Of a stretch of DNA of 64,000 bases, positions 35,692 through 45,863 are shown one piece after another. The notes beneath the pieces were generated by a model. It saw only the letters and a program-made list of their open reading frames with translations, was not told the DNA's origin and did not search any database. The stretch is from Streptomyces sp. 135. GTDB lineage: Bacteria > Actinomycetota > Actinomycetes > Streptomycetales > Streptomycetaceae. The stretch lies in assembly GCF_020026305.1 (NCBI RefSeq), contig NZ_CP075691.1:5456001-5520000 (forward strand). The letters run 5' to 3'. A program made the translations under genes and the position numbers. Every line of letters begins with the position of its first letter. Positions within the stretch are counted from its first letter, which is position 1.

Positions 35692-36621
35692 ATGGGGCGC
35701 TACGTCGCGAGGCGACTGCTCCAGATGATCCCGGTCTTCATCGGGACCACACTCTTGATCTTCCTGATGGTCAACGTGCTGCCGGGCGACCCGGTGGCCG
35801 CGCTGTGGGGGGACAAGCCGCCGGACCCCGCGCAGGTGGCCCAGATCAAGCACGACCGAGGGCTTGATCTGCCGCTGTGGCAGCAGTACTTCCACTACAT
35901 GGGTGGACTGTTGCAGGGCGACTTCGGCAACACCATCGCCGGCAACCGGCCGATCCTCGACGAGATCACGCAGGCCTTCCCGGTCTCGGCACGGCTCGCC
36001 GCCATGGCGTGGACGTTCGAGCTGGTCGTCGGAATCGCCCTGGGCGTGCTGGCGGGCGTGAAGCGCGGCCGCATCCTCGACAACACGGTGACGCTCTTCA
36101 CGCTCCTCGTGATCTCCGTCCCGATCTTCGTCTTCGGCCTCTTCCTCCAGCTGATCTTCGGCAACGAACTGGGCTGGGTCACACCGACGGTCCAGGACTC
36201 GGAGAACATCGGGGAACTGCTCCTGCCGGCCCTCGTGCTCGGTCTGGTCGGCCTCGCCTACGTGGCCCGCCTGACCCGCACCTCCATCGCCGAGAACCGG
36301 CAGGCGGACTACATCCGTACCGCCGTCGCCAAGGGGCTGCCGCGCAAGCGCATCATCACCCGGCACCTGCTGCGCAACTCGCTGATCCCCGTGGTCACTT
36401 ACCTCGGTACGGACATCGGCACCCTGATGGGCGGCGCGGTCATCACCGAGGGCATCTTCAACGTCGCCGGCGTCGGAAACCTCCTCTACGACGGGCTGTT
36501 CCAGCACGAAGGAACCGTCATCGTCGGAGTCGTGACCGTCCTCGTGCTCGTGTACCTCCTCGCCAGCCTGCTCGTCGACCTGCTCTACGCGGTCCTGGAC
36601 CCGAGGATCCGTTATGCCTGA
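35692..36621 (+). CDS. Oligopeptide ABC permease OppB-type, operon 1
   Basis: A 309-residue inner-membrane permease of the OppB/DppB class. It begins MGRYVARRLLQMIPVFIGTT, has the periplasmic loop after helix 1, and carries the ATPase-docking EAA-type loop NRQADYIRTAVAKGLPRKRI. ATG 35692 has GGAGG 8 bases upstream; ATG 35674 lies before that site. Its last 8 bp overlap the next gene, coupling translation. Confidence 0.9.
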   Translation: MGRYVARRLLQMIPVFIGTTLLIFLMVNVLPGDPVAALWGDKPPDPAQVAQIKHDRGLDLPLWQQYFHYMGGLLQGDFGNTIAGNRPILDEITQAFPVSARLAAMAWTFELVVGIALGVLAGVKRGRILDNTVTLFTLLVISVPIFVFGLFLQLIFGNELGWVTPTVQDSENIGELLLPALVLGLVGLAYVARLTRTSIAENRQADYIRTAVAKGLPRKRIITRHLLRNSLIPVVTYLGTDIGTLMGGAVITEGIFNVAGVGNLLYDGLFQHEGTVIVGVVTVLVLVYLLASLLVDLLYAVLDPRIRYA

Positions 36622-37576
36622 CATCACCAAGACGCCGAGTCCGGCCGAGGCGGCCGCCGGCATCGTACCGAGCGATGCGCAGGCCGCGGCCGAAGCCGTG
36701 GAGGCGCCCGGCAAGCCGCGCAGCCTCTGGGGCGACGCGTGGCGGGACCTGCGCCGCAGGCCGCTGTTCCTCATCTCGGCCGCGCTGATCCTGCTGCTGC
36801 TGGTCGTGGCCGCCTTCCCCGGCGCGTTCACCGACGCGAACCCGAAGTACGGCGACCTGACGAACCACTTCCTGCAGAAGCCGAGCCTCGGCCACGTCTT
36901 CCAGGCCGACTGGTTCGGATACGACCGGCAGGGCCGCAGCGTCTACGCCCGCGCCGTCTACGGCACGCGCAACTCGATCATGGTCGGCCTCGGCGTGACC
37001 ATCCTGGTCACCCTCTTCGGCGGCCTGGTCGGCATGCTGGCGGGCTACTTCGGCGGCATCTGGGACAGCCTGCTCTCCCGCATCGTCGACGTGTTCTTCG
37101 GCGTCCCGTTCCTGCTCGGCGCCATGGTCGTCCTGAACGCCTTCACCGAGCGCAACGCGTGGGTGATCATCGGCGCCCTCGCCTTCCTCGGCTGGACGCA
37201 GATCGCCCGTGTGATGCGCGGCGCGGTGATCACCACCAAGCACGCGGACTACGTGGTGGCGGCACGCGCGCTCGGCGCGGACACCAAGCGGATCCTCTTC
37301 CGGCACATCCTGCCGAACGCCATCGCCCCCGTCATCGTCATCGCGACCATCGCGCTCGGCTCGTACATCGTCGCCGAGTCGACGCTGTCGTACCTGGGCC
37401 TCGGCTTCGGCGACGACGCGCTCTCCTGGGGCGGCGACATCTCCGACGCCCTCAGCGACATCCGGAACAACCCGCACACGCTGATCTTCCCGGCCGGGAT
37501 GCTCAGCCTCACCGTGCTGGCGTTCATCATGCTCGGCGACGCCGTACGCGAAGCCCTCGACCCGAAGCTGCGCTGA
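36614..37576 (+). CDS. Oligopeptide ABC permease OppC-type, operon 1
   Basis: A 320-residue OppC/DppC-class permease with the characteristic Ala/Glu-rich cytoplasmic N-tail (~40 residues), helix 1 LFLISAALILLLLVVAAFP, the signature GYDRQGRSVYARAVYGTRNS, and the EAA loop TKHADYVVAARALGADTKRI. It pairs with the OppB-type protein to form the channel. The tail sequence DALDPKLR-like ending is shared with the copy at 51680. Confidence 0.9.
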   Translation: MPDITKTPSPAEAAAGIVPSDAQAAAEAVEAPGKPRSLWGDAWRDLRRRPLFLISAALILLLLVVAAFPGAFTDANPKYGDLTNHFLQKPSLGHVFQADWFGYDRQGRSVYARAVYGTRNSIMVGLGVTILVTLFGGLVGMLAGYFGGIWDSLLSRIVDVFFGVPFLLGAMVVLNAFTERNAWVIIGALAFLGWTQIARVMRGAVITTKHADYVVAARALGADTKRILFRHILPNAIAPVIVIATIALGSYIVAESTLSYLGLGFGDDALSWGGDISDALSDIRNNPHTLIFPAGMLSLTVLAFIMLGDAVREALDPKLR

Positions 37577-37587
37577 GGGAGGCGTAC

Positions 37588-38641
37588 GTGACCAGCATCG
37601 ATCTGAAGACAGACTCCGTCCCCGCCCCCCGCTCGGGCGAGGAGAAGAGCGGCAGGCTCCTGGACGTCAAGGACCTGCACGTCGAGTTCCACACCCGAGA
37701 CGGTGTGGTCAAGGCCGTCAACGGCGTCAACTACAGCGTGGACGCGGGCGAGACGCTCGCCGTCCTCGGTGAGTCGGGGTCCGGCAAGTCCGTGACCGCG
37801 CAGGCCATCATGGGCATCCTCGACATGCCGCCCGGCAAGATCCCGCACGGCGAGATCCTCTTCCGCGGCCAGGACATGCTGAAGATGTCGGGCGAGGAGC
37901 GCAGGAAGATCCGCGGCCGCAAGATCGCGATGATCTTCCAGGACGCGCTGTCCTCGCTCAACCCCGTCCTCTCGGTGGGCTACCAGCTCGGCGAGATGTT
38001 CCGGGTGCACGAGGGGCTCGGCCGCAAGGAGGCCAAGGCCAAGGCCATCGAGCTGATGGACAAGGTCAAGATCCCGGCCGCCAAGGACCGGGTGAACGAC
38101 TACCCGCACCAGTTCTCCGGCGGTATGCGCCAGCGCATCATGATCGCGATGGCACTCGCCCTGGAGCCGGACCTGATCATCGCGGACGAGCCCACCACGG
38201 CGCTCGACGTGACGGTCCAGGCCCAGGTCATGGACCTGCTCGCGGAGCTCCAGCGCGAGTACAACATGGGCCTGATCCTGATCACCCACGACCTCGGCGT
38301 GGTCGCCGACGTCGCGGACAAGATCGCGGTCATGTACGCGGGCCGGATCGTCGAGACGGCACCGGTCCACGAGCTGTACAAGCGCCCCGCGCACCCGTAC
38401 ACCCGTGGCCTGCTCGACTCGATCCCGCGCCTGGACCAGAAGGGCCAGGAGCTCTACGCGATCAAGGGCCTGCCGCCCAACCTGCTCAAGATCCCCGGTG
38501 GTTGCGCGTTCAACCCGCGCTGCCCGAAGGCGCAGGACATCTGCCGCACGGAGGTCCCGGCCCTGGTGCCGGTCACCGAGCGGGACGGCGGGGAGCTGCC
38601 GGGCCGCGGCAGCGCGTGCCACTTCTGGAAGGAGACGATCC

Positions 38642-38649
<8 letters not shown>
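37588..38649 (+). CDS. Oligopeptide ABC ATPase OppD-type, operon 1
   Basis: A 353-residue ATPase: Walker A GESGSGKS, Q-loop FQDALSSLNP, signature FSGGMRQR, Walker B LIIADEPTTAL and H-loop ITHD. A C-terminal oligopeptide-transporter extension with a Cys cluster (GGCAFNPRCPKAQDIC, ACHFW) may hold an Fe-S or metal site. GTG 37588 has GAGGGAGG upstream. It overlaps the next gene by 8 bp. Confidence 0.92.
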
Positions 38650-39835
<1,186 letters not shown>

Positions 39836-39863
39836 TCCTCCCGGGCTCTTGCCCGTACGACAC

Positions 39864-39902
39864 CGAAGGCGCCCCCGGCCGTCAAGGCCGGGGGCGCCTT
39901 CG
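39864..39902 (+). terminator. Terminator of oligopeptide operon 1
   Basis: A perfect 17-bp stem (39864-39880 with 39886-39902), loop GTCAA, lies 28 bp after the last ATPase stop. Confidence 0.9.
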
Positions 39903-39981
39903 TGTGTAACAAGCCGCGCTCACCGTGCGTGTAACTGTCAGAGGCAAGCGAAAGCGCGCGCGGTACAGACGGGGGAACACG

Positions 39982-40539
39982 ATGGCGACGCGGTCGGAAG
40001 GCTCTGCGGACTCCGCGGAGTTCGACGCGTTCTACGCCGCCACTGCCAAGCGCCTGGTCGCCACGGTCTATGCGATGACCGGCGACCTGGCGGAGGCGGA
40101 GGACGCGGTGCAGGAGGCGTATGTACGGGCCTGGCAGCGGTGGGAGCGGCTGACCGGGGAGGGCGATCCGCTGCCGTGGGTGCGGACGGTGGCCTCGCGG
40201 CTCGCCATCAGCACCTGGCGGCGGACACGGAACCGGCTGCGGGCACACCTGCGGCACGGCGCGGCCTCGGACGCCCCGGAGCTGTCCCCGGACCGGGTGG
40301 CCCTGGTGGCGGCCCTGCGCCGCCTGCCGCCCCAGCAGCGGCAGGCGGTGGTCCTGCACCACCTCCTGGACCTCCCGGTGGAGCAGGTCGCCCGGGAGAC
40401 GGGCTCCTCCAGCGGCGCGGTCCGCACCCGGCTGAGCAGAGCCAGGAAGGTCCTCGGGGAGCGCCTGTCCGACTCACCCACGCACACATCCACGCATACG
40501 TCCGCACACACTGCCGAGGGGGCGGCCAGCCATGGCTGA
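39982..40539 (+). CDS. ECF sigma factor, SigE-like family
   Basis: A 185-residue ECF sigma factor: region 2 (FDAFYAATAKRLVATVYAMT, then AEAEDAVQEAYVRAWQRW) and region 4 (LPPQQRQAVVLHHLLDLPVE, EQVARETGSSSGAVRTRLSR). The C-terminus has THTS-THTS-AHTA repeats from 12-bp repeats. ATG 39982 follows GGGGGAAC. It overlaps the next gene by 8 bp, the usual sign of a sigma/anti-sigma pair. Confidence 0.88.
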   Translation: MATRSEGSADSAEFDAFYAATAKRLVATVYAMTGDLAEAEDAVQEAYVRAWQRWERLTGEGDPLPWVRTVASRLAISTWRRTRNRLRAHLRHGAASDAPELSPDRVALVAALRRLPPQQRQAVVLHHLLDLPVEQVARETGSSSGAVRTRLSRARKVLGERLSDSPTHTSTHTSAHTAEGAASHG

Positions 40540-41203
40540 AGTGAAGGTCGAGGAACTGCTGGACGAGGTCACCGTACGGATGCCGGGAGGTGAGGAACTG
40601 CGGACGCGGGGCCGCAGGAGGACGGTTCGGCGGCGGGCCGCGCTGGTGGCCGCGGCGGTGGCGGTCACGGGAGGCGCGCTGGCGATGGCGGCACTGGCCC
40701 GGGGCGGCGAGGGCGGCCGGGACATACGCCCCGCGGCGTCGCCCACGAAGAACCCCTTCCTGGTGGACGGCATGGTGCGCCTGCTGCCTCCCGAGCGGAT
40801 GCCGGCCGCCGGGAAGTGGCAGTGGACGGGCGACGAGGAGGAGACGACGGAGAACCACCCGCTGCCGAGGGTGGGAGGTCGCGACAGCTGCCCGGCGTCG
40901 TACGCCGAGCGGTCGGCACCCGACCAGACGCAGTACGGCACGGAGTATCACAGCGACGAAGGCGCCGCCACGGCACGGCACCGCGTCACGTCGTACGAGA
41001 GCGGGGCCGTCGCCCGGCGCGAGGCCGCCCTGCTCGAAGAGGCGCTGACGGAGTGCGGTCTCCAGTGGCACGGCAAGGGGGCGGCCGGCCACTGGTCCGG
41101 CACGACGGAGTCCGCCTCGTGGCTGCGGGTGGAGGTCGAGCGCTGGGGCAGGTGGGTCTCCGTGGTGGAGGTGGAGGTGGAGGAGTCGGCGAGGGGCCGG
41201 TGA
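40532..41203 (+). CDS. Membrane protein coupled to sigma factor (putative anti-sigma or co-regulator)
   Basis: A 223-residue protein with a short cytoplasmic N-terminus (MAEVKVEELLDEVTVRMPGG), one membrane helix (~35-56, RRRAALVAAAVAVTGGALAM) and an extracytoplasmic domain with two Cys (RDSCPASYAER, LTECGLQWHG). No ZAS (HxxxCxxC) motif is present, so it is not a classical zinc anti-sigma factor. The overlap with the sigma gene argues that it regulates or responds with it. No family is recognised. Confidence 0.75.
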   Translation: MAEVKVEELLDEVTVRMPGGEELRTRGRRRTVRRRAALVAAAVAVTGGALAMAALARGGEGGRDIRPAASPTKNPFLVDGMVRLLPPERMPAAGKWQWTGDEEETTENHPLPRVGGRDSCPASYAERSAPDQTQYGTEYHSDEGAATARHRVTSYESGAVARREAALLEEALTECGLQWHGKGAAGHWSGTTESASWLRVEVERWGRWVSVVEVEVEESARGR

Positions 41204-41294
41204 TGAAGGAGCCCTCCTCGTAACCTCTCGGCCCATCGCCCCCCCGTGGTCCCTCGGCCCCTCGTGCTCCCTCGCCCCGACAGGAAGCAGAACC

Positions 41295-41873
41295 ATGAAC
41301 CGCTCCCACTCCCCGCTCCTGCCCCCACCGGCCGCAGACGGACCGCTGCTGCGGCCCTGGCGGCGCGGGGACGCCCCCGCCGTCCTGGAGGCGTTCGCCA
41401 CCCCGGAGACGGCCCGTCAGGCCGATCAGCCCGTCGACTCCCTCGACGCGGCGGCTCGTTGGACAGCCCGCCGCACCGCCGAGTGGGAGGCCGGTTCGGC
41501 GTACGCCCTCGCGGTGGTGGACGGCACCACCGGCACGGCCGTCGGCAACGTCGCGGTGGGTGCCGTCAACCGGGTCCACGGCCTCGGCTGGGTGTCGTAC
41601 TGGACGACACCGGCCGCGCAGGGCAAGGGCATCGCCACGTACGCCTGCAGAGCGGTGGCGCGGTGGGCCTTCGACGACTTGGGGCTGTTCCGGCTGGAAC
41701 TGGGCCACCGCACCAACAACCGCGCCTCCTGCCGCGTGGCCGAGGAGGCCGGCTTCACGGTGGAGGGCCTGCAACGCCAGAGGCTGGAGTACGACGGGGT
41801 CCGCTACGACGTGGAACTGCACGCACGGCTGGCGACGGACCCGGACCCGGACCCGGGCTCGGGCCCGGGGTGA
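41295..41873 (+). CDS. GNAT-family N-acetyltransferase (RimJ/RimL-like)
   Basis: A 192-residue acetyltransferase: LRPWRRGDAPAVLEAF start, the acetyl-CoA loop region GWVSYWTTPAAQGKGIATYA (R/Q-x-x-G-x-G/A variant QGKGIA), and RLELGHRTNNRASCRVAEEA, typical of ribosomal-protein-type GNATs. AGGAAG lies upstream of ATG 41295. The last ~12 residues are a DPDPDPGSGPG run. Substrate unknown. Confidence 0.87.
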   Translation: MNRSHSPLLPPPAADGPLLRPWRRGDAPAVLEAFATPETARQADQPVDSLDAAARWTARRTAEWEAGSAYALAVVDGTTGTAVGNVAVGAVNRVHGLGWVSYWTTPAAQGKGIATYACRAVARWAFDDLGLFRLELGHRTNNRASCRVAEEAGFTVEGLQRQRLEYDGVRYDVELHARLATDPDPDPGSGPG

Positions 41874-41885
41874 GGGGCACCTGCC

Positions 41886-42470
41886 TCAGCCCTCGCCGCC
41901 GCCAGGCTTCCCGTACCGCCGGAAATCGGCGGTCTCCACCCTCCAGGGGCCGAACGGCACGACGTCACCGAAGATGTACGGATCCTTGTTCAGGTAACGG
42001 CCCGCACACGGCTCGGAGTGCACTTCGATCGTGCCGGTCCGAGGGTCGACGATCATGTAGTGGCCGATGCCCATGGCCGGGTAGTCGGACAGCTTCTCCC
42101 CGTAGTCATTGTTGGGGTTGGACGGGGAGACGATCTCGACGACGGCCAAGACCTGCGTGGCATCGACGGCGAGGCCCTCTTCGTCGAGTACTTCCTCGGG
42201 GATCACGAGAGCGTCCGGGCGGCGCATGCGGCCGAGGGAGGGATGCTCGACCTCGGGGCCGTTCTCGCAGACATGACCGGGGTGAGTGGCGGCGAGCTGC
42301 TTGTTGAGCTGGTCGCGAATGCGACGGACCGTGCCCTCGTGGCGTTTCGAGGGGCACACCATGGCCAGTACCGGTCCCGACGGTCCGATCTCGACGGACC
42401 AGGCCCCCTCGAGATGCTCGGCATAAGCTCCGAGCTCCTCGGCGATCCCACGCATCTTGGCGTAGTCCAT
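41886..42470 (-). CDS. Uma2-family PD-(D/E)XK endonuclease-like protein
   Basis: A 194-residue Uma2 (DUF820) protein: family signature PDALVIPEE, core catalytic block VLAVVEIVSPSN, then KLSDYPAMGIGHYMIVDPRT. These nuclease-fold proteins are abundant in Streptomyces and are of uncertain function. ATG 42470 (MDYAKMRG) is chosen; upstream codons to 42557 have no ribosome site. It converges on the GNAT gene. Confidence 0.87.
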   Translation of the reverse strand: MDYAKMRGIAEELGAYAEHLEGAWSVEIGPSGPVLAMVCPSKRHEGTVRRIRDQLNKQLAATHPGHVCENGPEVEHPSLGRMRRPDALVIPEEVLDEEGLAVDATQVLAVVEIVSPSNPNNDYGEKLSDYPAMGIGHYMIVDPRTGTIEVHSEPCAGRYLNKDPYIFGDVVPFGPWRVETADFRRYGKPGGGEG

Positions 42471-42525
42471 GCCTGAAGGGTAGCCAGGACGGCCTGGCCG
42501 GAGCGACTGCCGTAGGGCGCCCGGC

Positions 42526-42584
42526 CCCGGAACCGGCTCCGCCCCCGCTCGGGTCAAGGGGGAGGGGGCGGAGCCGGTTCCGGG
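42526..42584 (-). terminator. 21-bp perfect hairpin ending the bldK operon
   Basis: Arms 42526-42546 and 42564-42584 are exact complements with a 17-base loop, 58 bp after the last bldK gene on the minus strand. This is the longest perfect stem seen in the window. Confidence 0.9.
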
Positions 42585-42641
42585 CGGGCGGGGCCGGGCC
42601 CGGAGGGGTGGGCAGGGCCCCGGTCCGAGGGCGGACGCCGG

Positions 42642-43682
<1,041 letters not shown>

Positions 43683-43708
43683 TGGAGTGAAGTCCCGTCT
43701 CTTGTACG

Positions 43709-44779
43709 TCAGTCGCGTCGGTCGGCGGTGCTCGTGCCACGCTCGGCAGCGCCCGCGGAGCCCGTGGAGCCCGCGAAGCCCGTGAAGAACTCAGACCGCT
43801 GCTCCGAGGTGAGGTGGCAGGCGGCGCCCCGGCCCCCGGTCAGTTCGAGGAGCGGCTGCTCGCCCGAGCAGCGCCCGCCCCCGACCTGCTCGGTGAACGT
43901 GCACCGCGGGTGGAAGCGGCACCCGGAGGGCGGGTTGAGGAGGCTCGGCGGGGTGCCGGGGATGGGCGAGAGCGGCACGTCCACCGGGCCGTCCAGCGAC
44001 GGCATGGAGCCCAGCAGGCCCCAGGTGTAGGGGTGCTGCGGCGAGCGCAGTACCTCCTTCTTCGTGCCGCGCTCCACGCACCGGCCGCCGTACATCACGA
44101 GGACGTCGTCCGCGATGTCCGCGATCACGCCGAGGTCGTGGGTGATGAAGATGATCGAGGTGCCGAACTCCTGCTGGAGGTCCTTGAGCAGGTCCATGAT
44201 CTGCGCCTGGACCGTCACGTCGAGGGCTGTGGTCGGCTCGTCCGCGATCAGCAGCGTCGGGTTGCAGACCAGCGACATGGCGATCATCGCGCGCTGGCGC
44301 ATACCGCCGGAGAACTGGTGCGGATAGTCGTCCACGCGCAGGTCCGGCTGCGGGATGCCGACCTTCGTCAGCATCTCGATGGAGCGCGCCCGCGCCTCCT
44401 TCTTGGAGGCCCCGGTGTGCTTGCGGTACGTCTCGCCGATCTGCCGGCCGATGGTGTGGTACGGCGACAGGGAGGCGAGCGCGTCCTGGAAGATCATCGC
44501 CATCTTGTTGCCGCGCAGCCGCTCGAGCTCCCGCTCGGTGGCGGTGAGGAGCTCCTGCCCGTCGAGCAGGATCTCGCCGTCGATGGCCGTGCTGTCCTTG
44601 TGGTGCAGGCCGAGGATGGCGAGGTTGGTGACGGACTTGCCGGAGCCGGACTCGCCGACGATGCCGAGGGTCTTGCCCTGCTCCAGGTCGAAGTCGAGGC
44701 CGTCCACGGCCTTGACGACGCCGTCCTCGGTGGAGAAGTGGACGCGCAGGTCGCGTACGGAGAGGAAGGGGGTGCTCAT
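43709..44779 (-). CDS. bldKD: Oligopeptide ABC ATPase, bldKD-like
   Basis: A 356-residue OppD-class ATPase: Walker A GESGSGKS, Q-loop FQDALASLSPYH, signature FSGGMRQR, Walker B LLIADEPTTAL, and the C-terminal PPSGCRFHPRCTF Cys cluster. The C-terminus ends in a Ser/Thr/Gly/Ala-rich tail (GFAGSTGSAGAAERGT). GGAG precedes the start. It is followed 26 bp on by bldKE. Confidence 0.85.
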   Translation of the reverse strand: MSTPFLSVRDLRVHFSTEDGVVKAVDGLDFDLEQGKTLGIVGESGSGKSVTNLAILGLHHKDSTAIDGEILLDGQELLTATERELERLRGNKMAMIFQDALASLSPYHTIGRQIGETYRKHTGASKKEARARSIEMLTKVGIPQPDLRVDDYPHQFSGGMRQRAMIAMSLVCNPTLLIADEPTTALDVTVQAQIMDLLKDLQQEFGTSIIFITHDLGVIADIADDVLVMYGGRCVERGTKKEVLRSPQHPYTWGLLGSMPSLDGPVDVPLSPIPGTPPSLLNPPSGCRFHPRCTFTEQVGGGRCSGEQPLLELTGGRGAACHLTSEQRSEFFTGFAGSTGSAGAAERGTSTADRRD

Positions 44780-44791
44780 GGGTTCCGGCTC

Positions 44792-45772
44792 CTAGGCGAG
44801 GCGCACGCGCGGGTCGATGAGGGCGTAGATCGCGTCGACGATGATGTTGAAGACGACGATCGCCGTGGCGGCCACCAGCACGACACCGAGCAGCATCGGC
44901 AGGTCGCTGGTGTTGACCGCGCGGACCGACAGGTCACCGATGCCGTGCAGGGCGAAGGTCTTCTCGGTGATGATCGCGCCGCCGAGCAGGACGCCGAGGT
45001 CGAGGCCGAAGATCGTGACGATCGGGCCCATCGCGCCGCGCCAGGCGAAGCGGAAGAAGACCGAGCGGCCGGAGAGGCCCTTGGCGCGCGCCGTACGGAC
45101 GTAGTCCTCGCTGAGGGTCTCGACCATCTGCGAGCGCGTCATACGGGTGTAGTTCGCCGTGAAGATCAGGGAGAGGACCATCCAGGGGATCATCAGGCCC
45201 GAGAACCAGGCGCCCGGATCCTCGCTGAACGGCGTGTACTGCGGCCGGTCCAACCACTGGAGCTGGTAGGTGAAGAGGTACACGGCGAAGACGCCGACGA
45301 CGTAGATCTGGAGCGACGACGCGATCAGCGACGCGGACGAGGCGATCTTGTCGATGAGCTTGCCCTGCTTGCGGGCGGCCAGCATGCCGGTGCCGACACC
45401 GAAGATGACGAAGACGAAGGCCGCGCCGAGCGAGAGCGACACGGTGGTCGGGAAGCGGTCCAGGATCGTGCCGAGGACGGGCTCACGGTTGCGGAAGGAG
45501 TAACCGAGGCACGGCGCTGGGCAGTTGCCGAACGAGGCGTAGTCACGGCCGACGAACAGGCCCTGGAACCAGTGCCAGTACTGCACCGGCAGCGAATCGG
45601 CGATCCCCAGGTTGTGCCGCACCAGGTCCAGGGTCTCCGGGGAGCAGACCTTGCCGCAGGCCAGCCGGGCGGGGTCGCGCGGGGCGGCGTAGAAGAGGAC
45701 GAAGACGAGAACGCTGATGATCAGCAGGATCACCGCGCCACCGGCGATGCGGCGAAGGAGGAAGCGGAGCAT
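44792..45772 (-). CDS. bldKC: Oligopeptide ABC permease (OppB-type), bldKC-like
   Basis: A 326-residue permease with N-terminal helix GGAVILLIISVLVFVLFYAA, a large loop with paired Cys (LACGKVCSPE), and the EAA-type loop LSEDYVRTARAKGLSGRSVF. The loop between helices 1 and 2 is longer than in the two flanking Opp operons. It lies 12 bp before bldKD and is separated from the binding-protein gene by a hairpin. Confidence 0.85.
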   Translation of the reverse strand: MLRFLLRRIAGGAVILLIISVLVFVLFYAAPRDPARLACGKVCSPETLDLVRHNLGIADSLPVQYWHWFQGLFVGRDYASFGNCPAPCLGYSFRNREPVLGTILDRFPTTVSLSLGAAFVFVIFGVGTGMLAARKQGKLIDKIASSASLIASSLQIYVVGVFAVYLFTYQLQWLDRPQYTPFSEDPGAWFSGLMIPWMVLSLIFTANYTRMTRSQMVETLSEDYVRTARAKGLSGRSVFFRFAWRGAMGPIVTIFGLDLGVLLGGAIITEKTFALHGIGDLSVRAVNTSDLPMLLGVVLVAATAIVVFNIIVDAIYALIDPRVRLA

Positions 45773-45815
45773 GGCAGTTGGTTTTCCTGACGGATGCCGT
45801 GGGTGAGGAGGGGGC

Positions 45816-45846
45816 GGGGCGGCCCTCGGCGAGGAGGGGCCGCCCC
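45816..45846 (-). terminator. Hairpin after bldKB-like gene
   Basis: A perfect 10-bp stem GGGGCGGCCC / GGGCCGCCCC with an 11-base loop lies between binding-protein and permease genes. It parallels the stem at 35621-35663. Confidence 0.7.
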
Positions 45847-45863
45847 ACCACAGGGGCCGGTCG

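Noticed and set aside
33838..36831. 997-codon minus-strand open frame across operon 1
   Set aside because: Spans two plus-strand transport genes with clear motifs; no ribosome site and no domain pattern.
39864..39902. Long stem considered as an attachment site or IS end
   Set aside because: Position just after an operon and the short loop fit a terminator; there is no integrase or transposase in the window.
40470..40510. ACGCACACATCC-type repeats considered as an intergenic microsatellite or CRISPR-like repeat
   Set aside because: They lie inside the sigma factor gene, are in frame, and have no spacers.
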